DNA of 64,000 nucleotides from Bradyrhizobium sp. CCGUVB4N. GTDB lineage: Bacteria > Pseudomonadota > Alphaproteobacteria > Rhizobiales > Xanthobacteraceae. The notes beneath the pieces were generated by a model. That model searched no databases, was not told the origin of the DNA, and saw nothing but the letters and a program-made list of their open reading frames with translations. Below, in pieces: positions 51,424-59,428 of this stretch. The position numbers and the translations under genes are program-made. Location of the stretch: positions 8,246,001 to 8,310,000 of the forward strand of contig NZ_JANADP010000001.1 in assembly GCF_024199945.1 (NCBI RefSeq), in the 5' to 3' direction. Positions within the stretch are counted from its first letter, which is position 1. Each line of letters starts with the position of its first letter.

Positions 51424-51972
51424 ATGAGAGAAGTCGATCGTCGAAGCAAGCATAGCCGTCGCGTCTTTCTCAAGGGCGCAGCGACCGCCGTCCCGGTCGT
51501 GGCTGTGGCGACCAGTGTCGCCGTCAACATCGAGGACGCCTGGGCCGATGAGGCCGGCACACTTTCGCCCGCGACGATGAAGACCCTGCTGAAGGTCGCG
51601 CGCGACATCTATCCGCACGACGTTCTCGGCGACAGCTACTACATCACCGCGATCAAGCCGTGGGACGACAAGGCTGCCAAGGACCCCGCCGTCAAGTCGC
51701 TCATCAGCGACGGCATCGCGCGGCTCGACCAGAACGCGAAGGATCGCCACAAGGCGCCTTATGCCGAGGTGCCCTGGGAAGCCGATCGCGTGGTGCTGCT
51801 GAAGGAGATCGAGGGAAGCGACTTCTTCCAGAAGGTTCGCGGCGATCTCGTCGTCTCCCTCTACAACCAGAAAGAGGTCTGGCCGCGGTTCGGCTACGAG
51901 GGCTCCTCCGCCGAGCACGGCGGTTACATCAACCGCGGCTTCGCCGACATCGACTGGCTGCCGAAGGCCTAG
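51424..51972 (+). CDS. Tat-signal small subunit (gluconate 2-dehydrogenase subunit 3-like)
   Basis: A 182-residue protein with a twin-arginine signal (SRRVFLKGAATAVPVVAVATS). The mature helical domain has TMKTLLKVARDIYPHDVLGD and WEADRVVLLKEIEGSDFFQKVRGDLVVSLYNQKEVWPRFGYEG, similar to the gamma subunit of periplasmic FAD dehydrogenases. Family knowledge says such subunits carry the signal-less large subunit through the Tat system. Preceded by GGAGG; the GMC gene follows 29 bases later. Confidence 0.85.
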   Translation: MREVDRRSKHSRRVFLKGAATAVPVVAVATSVAVNIEDAWADEAGTLSPATMKTLLKVARDIYPHDVLGDSYYITAIKPWDDKAAKDPAVKSLISDGIARLDQNAKDRHKAPYAEVPWEADRVVLLKEIEGSDFFQKVRGDLVVSLYNQKEVWPRFGYEGSSAEHGGYINRGFADIDWLPKA

Positions 51973-52001
51973 GTCGCACCCAACGGTTCAGGAGAACGCA
52001 T

Positions 52002-53570
52002 ATGGCAAAATTCGATCTGAACGATAACAGCGTTGTGGTGATCGTCGGCTCCGGCGCCGGCGGCGGCACGCTGGGCAACGAGCTCGCGCAGAAGGGCGTC
52101 AAGGTCGTCATCCTCGAGGCCGGTCCGCGCATCGAGAACCAGGACTTCATCAATGACGAGTGGGACAGCTTCTCCCAGCTCGCCTGGACCGATGCCCGCA
52201 CCACGTCAGGCAACTGGCGCGTCGCCAAGGATTTCTCGGGCCTGCCCGCCTGGATCGTCAAGGCGGTCGGCGGCTCCACCATCCACTGGGCCGGCGCCTC
52301 GCTGCGCTTCGACGAGCACGAGTTCAAGATCAAGAGCACCTACGGCAACATTCCCGGTGCGAACGTTTTGGACTGGCCGGTCACGCTCGCGGAGATGGAG
52401 CCGTGGTACGCCAAGGCCGAGAACAAGATGGGTGTGACCCGCACCAACGGCATTCCCGGACTCCCCGGCAACAACAATTTCCGGGTGCTCGAGGCCGGCG
52501 CGAAAAAGCTCGGCTACAAGACCGTGCACACCGGCAACATGGCGATCAACAGCCAGCCGCGCGACGGACGCGGCTCCTGCCAGCAGATCGGCTTCTGCTT
52601 CCAGGGCTGCAAATCCGGCGCGAAATGGTCGACGCTCTACACCGAGATCCCCAAGGGCGAGGCGACCGGCAATCTGGAGGTCCGCCCCGGTAGCATGGTG
52701 GTCAAGATCGAGCACGATGCGAGCGGCAAGGTCACCGGCGTGGTCTATGCCGACGAGAGCGGGGCGATGCAACGCCAGAAGGCGCGGATCGTCGCAGTCG
52801 CAGGCAATTCGATCGAGAGCCCGCGGCTGCTGCTCAACAGCGCATCGAGCATGTTCCCCGACGGCCTCGGCAACTCGAGCGGTCAGGTCGGCCGCAACTA
52901 CATGCGTCACATGACCGGCAGCGTCTACGCCGTGTTCGAGAAGTCGGTGCACATGTATCGCGGCACCACCATGGCCGGCATCATCCGCGACGAAGCGGCC
53001 AATAATCCGAAGCGCGGCTTCGTCGGCGGCTACGAGATGGAGACGCTGTCGCTCGGACTGCCCTTCATGGCGGCGTTCCTCAATCCCGGCGCATGGGGCC
53101 GGCCGTTCACCGCTGCGATCGATGGCTATCCGCGGATGGCCGGCATGTGGCTGGTCGGCGAGGACATGCCGCAGGAGACCAACCGCATCACGCTCGATCC
53201 AACCGTGAAGGACAAGTTCGGCCAGCCCGTCGCGAGCGTGCATTACGACGATCATCCCAATGACCTCGCGATGCGGGCGCACGCCTACAAGCAGGGCGCG
53301 GCGGTCTATGACGCCGTCGGCGCCACCGTGACCTATCCGACACCCCCCTATCCGAGCACGCACAATCTCGGCTCCAACCGGATGAGCGAGAAGCCGCGCG
53401 ACGGCGTGGTCAACAAGTTCGGACAGAGCCACGACGTGAAGAACCTGTTCGTCTCTGACGGCAGCCAGTTCACCAGCGGCGCGGCCTGCAACCCGACGCT
53501 GACCATCGTCGCGCTCGCGATCCGGCAGGCGGACTACATTGCAGGGGCGATGCAGAAGAAGGAGATCTGA
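52002..53570 (+). CDS. GMC-family FAD-dependent dehydrogenase, large subunit
   Basis: A 522-residue flavoprotein. The FAD-binding Rossmann motif is VVIVGSGAGGGTLGNELAQKG and the C-terminal GMC signature is SDGSQFTSGAACNPTLTIVALAIR. His in HNLGSNRM is a likely catalytic residue. Cys193, 199 and 203 (CQQIGFCFQGC) resemble the Fe-S hinge of bacterial FAD-glucose/gluconate dehydrogenases. It has no signal peptide, so it must travel with the Tat subunit. Electrons should pass to the cytochrome c encoded at 50595. Sugar, polyol or sugar acid oxidation is likely; the exact substrate is unknown. Confidence 0.9.
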   Translation: MAKFDLNDNSVVVIVGSGAGGGTLGNELAQKGVKVVILEAGPRIENQDFINDEWDSFSQLAWTDARTTSGNWRVAKDFSGLPAWIVKAVGGSTIHWAGASLRFDEHEFKIKSTYGNIPGANVLDWPVTLAEMEPWYAKAENKMGVTRTNGIPGLPGNNNFRVLEAGAKKLGYKTVHTGNMAINSQPRDGRGSCQQIGFCFQGCKSGAKWSTLYTEIPKGEATGNLEVRPGSMVVKIEHDASGKVTGVVYADESGAMQRQKARIVAVAGNSIESPRLLLNSASSMFPDGLGNSSGQVGRNYMRHMTGSVYAVFEKSVHMYRGTTMAGIIRDEAANNPKRGFVGGYEMETLSLGLPFMAAFLNPGAWGRPFTAAIDGYPRMAGMWLVGEDMPQETNRITLDPTVKDKFGQPVASVHYDDHPNDLAMRAHAYKQGAAVYDAVGATVTYPTPPYPSTHNLGSNRMSEKPRDGVVNKFGQSHDVKNLFVSDGSQFTSGAACNPTLTIVALAIRQADYIAGAMQKKEI

Positions 53571-53630
53571 TCTGGCGCCGTCATCGCGCAGGACGGCATC
53601 GAGGAGAGATTGCGTATCCACACTCAAGGT

Positions 53631-53757
53631 GTCGTCCCGGCGAACGCCGGGACCCATAACCACAGGGAGAAGTGTGACGAAGATTAGTCGTTCGGTACGC
53701 CGATCACCCACACTCGATGGATTCCGCGGTATGGGTCCCGGCGTTCGCCGGGACGAC
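53631..53757. repeat. Dispersed palindromic repeat, family B copy 3
   Basis: A 127-bp element from GTCGTCCCGGCG to CGCCGGGACGAC with the inner GGGACCCATAACCACAG and CGGTATGGGTCCC. Imperfect outer arms (TGCGTATCCACACTC / GAGAATGTGGATGCG) extend it to about 53611-53776. It separates the GMC operon from the RHH gene. Confidence 0.8.
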
Positions 53758-53790
53758 ATCGAGAATGTGGATGCGGGCTCGCGCTTAGCG

Positions 53791-54108
53791 CTATTCAGCC
53801 GCGTCGAGGATCGGCGCCACGGTGGCCTTGAAATCCTGCACCTGCGCCACGCTCTTCGAGCGATAGATCAAACACGAGCAGCGCAGTAGCGAGGCGAAAT
53901 TGTTGACCTCGCCATGGTGGTCGAGCACCTCGTTGTAGAGCGTCGTCAGGAACTTGCCGACGCTCATGCTCTCCTTGGCCGCGATCTCCTCCAGCGTGTC
54001 CCAGAACGCCATCTCCAGCCGGATCGACGTGCAGTGCCCGCCGATCCGCAAGGACCGCGTTTGGGATTCATAGTCGCGTTGGGGCTGGTGCGCGAAGAGA
54101 TGGCACAT
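53791..54108 (-). CDS. Ribbon-helix-helix domain protein
   Basis: A 105-residue protein matching the RHH_4 family: SLRIGGHCTSIRLEMAFWDTLEEIAAKESMSVGKFLTTLYNEVLD. The rest includes two closely spaced cysteines (LLRCSCLIYRS). It is probably a small DNA-binding regulator conserved in alphaproteobacteria; its target is unknown. GGGAGGACGCC precedes the start. The 240-base gap to mutL (54109-54349) shows no gene. Confidence 0.82.
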   Translation of the reverse strand: MCHLFAHQPQRDYESQTRSLRIGGHCTSIRLEMAFWDTLEEIAAKESMSVGKFLTTLYNEVLDHHGEVNNFASLLRCSCLIYRSKSVAQVQDFKATVAPILDAAE

Positions 54109-54349
54109 GGCGTCCTCCCGTCCTGTTGCCGTTTTTTCACGATGCTACACCGCTGCCCGGCCCCCCACAATCAGGGACCGTAGCCGGAGAGCGGTCCGCG
54201 CCGGTTGCGGGATTTTCTCGAACGCCCAATGTCTTCAATGTGATAGGCATCCCTCTTCCCCAGGCCCCCACACGCCTGTTGCCCAACACATGCTTTTGAC
54301 GCAACACGGCCTAGAATAGGCTGTTCCGCGAATCCAAATCGAAAGCCCC

Positions 54350-56164
54350 ATGCCCGTCCGTCAGCTTCCAGAGCAGGTCGTCAACCGCATCGCCGCCGGC
54401 GAGGTGGTCGAGCGTCCGGCGAGCGTGGTCAAGGAACTCGTCGAAAACGCGATCGATGCCGGCGCGAGCCGGATCGACGTCTTCACCGATGGCGGCGGGC
54501 GGCGGCGGATCGGCATCACCGATGACGGCGGCGGCATGACCCAGAGGGATCTGTCGCTGGCGGTCGAACGCCATGCCACCTCCAAGCTCGACGACGAGGA
54601 TTTGCTCCAGATCCGCACCCTCGGGTTCCGCGGCGAGGCGCTGCCCTCGATCGGCTCGGTCGCGCGTCTCGCCATCACCACGCGGCATGCCAGCGAGCCG
54701 CATGCCTGGGCGCTCACTGTCGAGGGCGGCGAGAAGTCCGAGATCATGCCGGCTGCGCTCGCGCACGGCACCCGCGTCGAGGTCAACGATCTCTTTTATG
54801 CGACGCCGGCGCGGCTGAAGTTTCTGAAGACCGACCGGACCGAGGCGGAAGCAATCCGCGAGGTGGTGCGGCGGCTCGCCATGGCGCGGCCCGATGTCGC
54901 CTTCACGCTCGCGGGCGAGGAGCGCGCGCCGGTGACCTGGGCAGCGGCACTGCCCGGCGCGGCCGGGCGCCTGACGCGGCTCGGCGATATCCTGGGCGCG
55001 GAGTTCCGCAGCCATGCCTTTGAGGTTCATGCCGAGCGCGAAGGCGTCGTCGTCGCAGGCTACGCCGCAGCACCTGCGCTGACCAAGGCCAACGCGCTCG
55101 GACAATATCTCTTCGTCAACGGCCGTCCGGTGCGCGACAAGCTGATCCTCGGCGCTGTGCGCGGGGCCTATGCCGATTATCTGCCGCGCGACCGGCATCC
55201 GGTGCTGGCACTGTTCGTCACGCTGGATCCGCGCGAGGTCGATGCCAATGTGCATCCCGCCAAGACCGAGGTGCGCTTCCGCAATGCTGGCCTCGTCCGT
55301 GCGCTGATCGTGCACGGGCTGAAAGAAGGCCTCGCGCGCGAGGGCCGACGCACCGCCGCCAACAGCGGCGAGAGTGCGCTGTCGTCGTTCCGCCCGGCCT
55401 TCACACCGCCACGACCGGCAAGCTGGGACTGGCGAGCCTCGCCATCCGCTCCGGTCGCGCCGATGCCGTCATTCGAAGGCTCCGCCGCGCCCGCCTTCGC
55501 CGAGCGAGCTCAGGCCGCGTTCGACGTCGGCGCGCCGAGCGCCGACGTGCGCTTCGACCCGCAGCCTGTGACCGATCTCGTCGACCGTCCGCTTGGTGCT
55601 GCGCGCACCCAGCTTCACGAAACCTATATCGTTTCGCAGACCCGCGACGGTCTCATCATCGTCGACCAGCACGCCGCGCATGAGCGGATCGTCTATGAGC
55701 GGCTGAAGGCTTCGCTTGCCGAAAACGGCGTGCAGCGGCAGATCCTGTTGATCCCCGAGATCGTCGAGATGGACGAAGCGACGGTCGAGCGCCTGCTCGA
55801 GCGCAGCGAGGAACTCGCTTCATTCGGACTTGCGATCGAATCCTTCGGCCCGGGCGCAGTCGCGGTGCGCGAGACGCCGTCGCTGCTCGGCAAGACCAAT
55901 GCCGGCGGGCTGTTGCGCGATCTCTCGGAACACATGGCAGAATGGGACGATGCACTGCCGCTCGATCGCCGCTTGATGCACGTCGCCGCCACCATGGCCT
56001 GCCACGGTTCGGTGCGCGCCGGCCGCCGCTTACGGCCCGAGGAGATGAACGCGCTGCTTCGCGAAATGGAGGAGACGCCGAACTCCGGCCAGTGCAATCA
56101 CGGCCGGCCGACCTATGTCGAGCTGAAGCTCGCCGATGTCGAGAAGCTGTTCGGGCGGCGGTGA
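54350..56164 (+). CDS. mutL: DNA mismatch repair protein MutL
   Basis: A 604-residue GHKL ATPase. The ATP-binding motifs are VVKELVENAIDAGASRIDVF, DDGGGMTQRDL, RHATSKL and TLGFRGEALPSIGSVA. A Pro/Ala-rich linker (~340-400) follows, then the C-terminal dimerisation domain with QLHETYIVSQTRDGLIIVDQHAAHERIVYERL and CHGSVRAGRRLRPEEMNALLREME. It lacks the metal-dependent endonuclease motif DQHAX2EX4E in canonical form, although DQHAAHERIVYE is close to it. It couples MutS recognition to repair. Confidence 0.96.
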   Translation: MPVRQLPEQVVNRIAAGEVVERPASVVKELVENAIDAGASRIDVFTDGGGRRRIGITDDGGGMTQRDLSLAVERHATSKLDDEDLLQIRTLGFRGEALPSIGSVARLAITTRHASEPHAWALTVEGGEKSEIMPAALAHGTRVEVNDLFYATPARLKFLKTDRTEAEAIREVVRRLAMARPDVAFTLAGEERAPVTWAAALPGAAGRLTRLGDILGAEFRSHAFEVHAEREGVVVAGYAAAPALTKANALGQYLFVNGRPVRDKLILGAVRGAYADYLPRDRHPVLALFVTLDPREVDANVHPAKTEVRFRNAGLVRALIVHGLKEGLAREGRRTAANSGESALSSFRPAFTPPRPASWDWRASPSAPVAPMPSFEGSAAPAFAERAQAAFDVGAPSADVRFDPQPVTDLVDRPLGAARTQLHETYIVSQTRDGLIIVDQHAAHERIVYERLKASLAENGVQRQILLIPEIVEMDEATVERLLERSEELASFGLAIESFGPGAVAVRETPSLLGKTNAGGLLRDLSEHMAEWDDALPLDRRLMHVAATMACHGSVRAGRRLRPEEMNALLREMEETPNSGQCNHGRPTYVELKLADVEKLFGRR

Positions 56165-56171
56165 CGGTGCC

Positions 56172-56262
56172 GTAGGGCGGGCAAAGGCGCAACGCGCCGT
56201 CCCCGCGATCTCTTCATGATCGAAAGAGGTGGTGGGCACGCTTCCGCTTTGCCCACCCTCCG
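56172..56262. repeat. Dispersed palindromic repeat, family A copy 3
   Basis: Starts GTAGGGCGGGCAAAGGCGCAA and ends CTTTGCCCACCCTCC, a diverged copy of the elements at 3167 and 7528. It lies 8 bases after the mutL stop and 11 before the rsmD stop, between convergent genes. Confidence 0.8.
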
Positions 56263-56272
56263 GCAGCGGGAA

Positions 56273-56827
56273 CTACGGCTTCTTGAGAAACACAAACTCC
56301 GTATCGTCATACGCCCGCCGCTCCAGCTCCTCGTACCCTTCCGGCGTCACGAACTGCGCGGCCTTCGCCTCTTCCACCACGAGCAGCGCCCCTGGCGTCA
56401 GCCAGCCACCATCGCGCAAGGAGGCGAGCGCCTTCTCCGCAAAACCCTTGCCATAGGGCGGATCGAGGAACACCAGCGAGAACGGCTCGACGGGATGTGC
56501 CGGGCCGAGATCGGTCGCATCGCGACGATAGACTTTTGTGACGCCGCCGAGGCCGAGCGACTCGACGTTGTTTCGCAGCAGCGCACGCGCCTCCGCGCCA
56601 TTGTCGACGAACAGCGTGAATTTCGCGCCGCGCGAGGACGCTTCGATGCCGAGCGCCCCTGTGCCGGCGAAGAGATCGAGCACGCGGGCGTCCTCGATCG
56701 GATTGTCATAGGCGTGCACGAGGATGTTGAACACGGACTCGCGCAGCCGATCCGCCGTGGGACGGATGTCACGCGAAGACGGTGAGGCGAGATTGCGCCC
56801 CTTCAAGCGACCGCCGACCACGCGCAT
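56273..56827 (-). CDS. rsmD: 16S rRNA (guanine-966-N2)-methyltransferase
   Basis: A 184-residue SAM enzyme. The opening RVVGGRLKGRNLASPSSRDIRPTADRLRESVFNIL, the SAM motif VLDLFAGTGALGIEASSRGA and the catalytic LVFLDPPYGKGFAEKAL identify RsmD. It methylates G966 in the 30S decoding region. It ends the minus-strand operon that starts with the large pseudouridine synthase gene (one base between them). Confidence 0.94.
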   Translation of the reverse strand: MRVVGGRLKGRNLASPSSRDIRPTADRLRESVFNILVHAYDNPIEDARVLDLFAGTGALGIEASSRGAKFTLFVDNGAEARALLRNNVESLGLGGVTKVYRRDATDLGPAHPVEPFSLVFLDPPYGKGFAEKALASLRDGGWLTPGALLVVEEAKAAQFVTPEGYEELERRAYDDTEFVFLKKP

Positions 56828-56828
56828 G

Positions 56829-58850
56829 TTATTCGTCCCGCGGCGTCAGATCGCGCTTGCCGTGATAGCCGCGCTTGGGACGGCGCGGCGGGCCGTAGCC
56901 GTTCGCCTCTTGCTCGTTGCGTTCGCGCGACTCGTCGCTGCCGGTGCGCTGCACCAGCACGCGGCGACCCTTGCTGTCCGCGATCACGGCGCGCTTGGAC
57001 GTCTTCGCGCCGGAGGCATCGCCCTCGACAGACTTCCTCGGCACGTCGAACTGCGCGCCCGACTTCTCGATCACCTTGTCGCCGAGCTGATCGCGCAGCA
57101 CGCGCGCGCGGACCTCTTCGACCTGGCCTTCGGGGACCTCGCCGAGCTGGAACGGACCGTAGGAGACGCGGATCAGCCGGTTCACCTCGAGCCCGAGATG
57201 GGCGCAGACGTTACGCACTTCGCGGTTCTTGCCTTCGCGGATCGCGAACACCAGCCAGACATTGGCGCCCTGATCGCGCTCCAGCGTCGCCTCGATCGGG
57301 CCGTATTTCACGCCCTCGACCTCGATGCCGTCCTTGAGCTGGTCGAGTTGCGCCTGGGTGATGTCACCATGGGCGCGAACACGATAGCGTCGCAGCCAGC
57401 CGGTGTCCGGCAGCTCGAGCGTGCGGGCGAGGCCGCCGTCATTGGTGAGCAGCAACAGGCCTTCGGTGTTGAAGTCGAGCCGGCCGATCGAGATCAGCCG
57501 CGGCAGGCCTTCGGGCAGATTGTCGAACACGGTCGGACGCCCCTCGGGGTCGTCATGCGTCGTCATCAGCCCGCGCGGCTTGTGATAGAGGAACAGCCGC
57601 GTGCGTTCGCGCTCCGGCAATGGCTTGCCGTCGACCAGAACCACATCGTTCTTGGTGATGTCGAGCGCCGGCGAGTTGATGACGCGGCCGTTGACGGTGA
57701 CGCGGCCCTGCGTGACCATCTCCTCGGCGTCGCGGCGCGAGGCGAGGCCCGCGCGCGCAAGTGCCTTGGCGATGCGCTCACCGGCCTTCTTCGGCTTCGG
57801 CGCTTCTTCGCGACGCGGCCGTCCCTCGAAATCACGCTCGCGCGCGCGATAGGCGCCACGGCCGCCGAAGGCCGGACGCTTCTCGAAGATCCTGCTGTCG
57901 TCCTCGCTGTCGCGGCGCGGACGGTCGCCGAAGCGACCCTCGCTGCGCGGATGCTCCTGCCAGTCCATGCGGCCTTCGGGCCGCTCGCGCGGACGGTCGA
58001 ATTTCGGACGGCCGCCACCGCGCCCGCCGCGCGGGCCGTCATCATCACGACGCGGCCGGTCGAACTTGGGACGATCGCGGAACGGACGATCGCCGGAGGC
58101 GCGATCATCGCGCGAGCGCGAAAAGCGCGGACGGTCTTCACCGCGGCCACCGTCGCGGCGGTCATCGCGCTTCTGCCAGGGCTTGTCCTCGCCGCGGTCA
58201 CGGCCGCCGAAATCCTTGCGCGGACCCTTGCTGAAGTCCTTGCGCGGCGGCCGGTCGCCGCGCGGACGATCCTCGCGCTTCTGCCACGGCTTTGAATCGT
58301 CCCGCTCGCCGCGATCGCGCGAAAACTTCCGCTCGCCGTCGAACTTGCGTTCCGGACGCTCGCCGCGCGGCGCATACGGCCGCTTGTCGCCGAACTTCTT
58401 GTCGCCGAAACGACCGGCGGGACGCGCATCATCGCGATCCCGGCTGCGCGGCGGACGGTCGTCGCGGCCGGAGAAGGGACGGTCACCGCGCGGCTTGAAC
58501 GGCCGCTTCTCGCCGTCACGCGACGGACGATCGGAGAAGGGGCGGTCGCCACGCGGCTTGAAGCTGCGCTCGCCGCGGCCCTCGCCGCCGCGATCGTCGC
58601 GCTTGAAGCGGGGACGATCGGAAAAATCGCGGCGCGGCGCGTCGCCTTCCTCGCGGCGGCGGAACGGTTTGCCCTCGCGGGGCGGACGGCTGTCGCGGTC
58701 GCCACGCCCCTCGCTCTTGCCCTCGAAGCCGCGCTTGGCGAACTTCTTGTCGGGGCCGCGCGGCTTGCCGCTGCGGCCGCCCTTTGCGGGCCCCTTGGGA
58801 GGGCCTCGCCGGCCGCGGGAATCGTTGTCTTTGTCGCTGTCGCGAGGCAT
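56829..58850 (-). CDS. RluB/RsuA-family pseudouridine synthase with long charged N-terminal tail
   Basis: A 673-residue protein. The enzyme part occupies about residues 350-610: S4 domain (ERIAKALARAGLASRRDAEEMVTQGRVTVNG), then the catalytic Asp in ISIGRLDFNTEGLLLLTNDGGLA and TWLVFAIREGKNREVRNVCAHLGLEV-like core, typical of large-subunit rRNA pseudouridine synthases. The first ~350 residues are almost wholly Arg, Asp, Gly, Lys, Pro, Phe and Ser, with repeated GDRPFSDRP, KPRGDRPF and RDDRP units. This low-complexity RNA-binding tail is much longer than in E. coli RluB. Start at 58850 (MPRDSDKDN). Confidence 0.88.
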   Translation of the reverse strand: MPRDSDKDNDSRGRRGPPKGPAKGGRSGKPRGPDKKFAKRGFEGKSEGRGDRDSRPPREGKPFRRREEGDAPRRDFSDRPRFKRDDRGGEGRGERSFKPRGDRPFSDRPSRDGEKRPFKPRGDRPFSGRDDRPPRSRDRDDARPAGRFGDKKFGDKRPYAPRGERPERKFDGERKFSRDRGERDDSKPWQKREDRPRGDRPPRKDFSKGPRKDFGGRDRGEDKPWQKRDDRRDGGRGEDRPRFSRSRDDRASGDRPFRDRPKFDRPRRDDDGPRGGRGGGRPKFDRPRERPEGRMDWQEHPRSEGRFGDRPRRDSEDDSRIFEKRPAFGGRGAYRARERDFEGRPRREEAPKPKKAGERIAKALARAGLASRRDAEEMVTQGRVTVNGRVINSPALDITKNDVVLVDGKPLPERERTRLFLYHKPRGLMTTHDDPEGRPTVFDNLPEGLPRLISIGRLDFNTEGLLLLTNDGGLARTLELPDTGWLRRYRVRAHGDITQAQLDQLKDGIEVEGVKYGPIEATLERDQGANVWLVFAIREGKNREVRNVCAHLGLEVNRLIRVSYGPFQLGEVPEGQVEEVRARVLRDQLGDKVIEKSGAQFDVPRKSVEGDASGAKTSKRAVIADSKGRRVLVQRTGSDESRERNEQEANGYGPPRRPKRGYHGKRDLTPRDE

Positions 58851-58969
58851 GAATAATCTCACTCAGGGGATGGCCAGTGAGCATTGTGCGCGCTCGTTTC
58901 GAGCCGCATGCTCAGGCAAAATCGGTAAGCACTTCTGCTGAAGGCGCAGCTACTAGCAGGTTTCTTCGG

Positions 58970-59428
58970 ATGATACGAGGCTTGAAAGCCCCCTCTTTCA
59001 TGGATTTAGCGCTCAAAACGGCCGAAAATGCCGGAAAGGCGGGCGAAGTTCCGATCGGATGCGTGGTGGTCCGGAATTACGAGGTCATCGCCACCGCCGC
59101 CAACCGGACGCTGACCGATTACGACCCCACGGGACACGCCGAGATCATTGCGCTGCGCGAGGCGGCGAAGAAGATCGGCAGCGAGCGCCTGGTCGACTGC
59201 GACCTCTACGTGACGCTGGAGCCCTGCACCATGTGTGCGGGCGCGATCTCGTTTGCAAGGGTCCGCCGGCTCTATTACGGCGCGGCCGACCCCAAGGGCG
59301 GCGCGGTCGAGTCCGGCGTGCGGTTCTTTGCCTCGCCGACCTGCCACCACGCCCCGGATGTCTATTCCGGCGTCGGCGAGAGCGAGGCGGCGCGGCTGCT
59401 CAAGGAGTTCTTTCGCGAGCGGCGTTAA
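58970..59428 (+). CDS. tadA: tRNA-specific adenosine deaminase
   Basis: A 152-residue zinc deaminase that converts A34 to inosine in tRNA-Arg. The zinc and catalytic residues His56-Ala-Glu58 are in PTGHAEIIAL. The Pro-Cys-x-x-Cys at 85-89 is in LEPCTMCAGAISFARVRRLYYG. I prefer the Met at 58970; the conserved domain begins at SFMDLALKTAENA, so 59000 is also possible and the longer upstream frame is not supported. Divergent from the pseudouridine synthase gene. Confidence 0.93.
   Translation: MIRGLKAPSFMDLALKTAENAGKAGEVPIGCVVVRNYEVIATAANRTLTDYDPTGHAEIIALREAAKKIGSERLVDCDLYVTLEPCTMCAGAISFARVRRLYYGAADPKGGAVESGVRFFASPTCHHAPDVYSGVGESEAARLLKEFFRERR

Noticed and set aside
56724..58295. A 523-codon plus-strand frame opposite the pseudouridine synthase gene
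   Set aside because: Ala/Arg/Leu-rich shadow of the repetitive tail and catalytic region; no domain seen.
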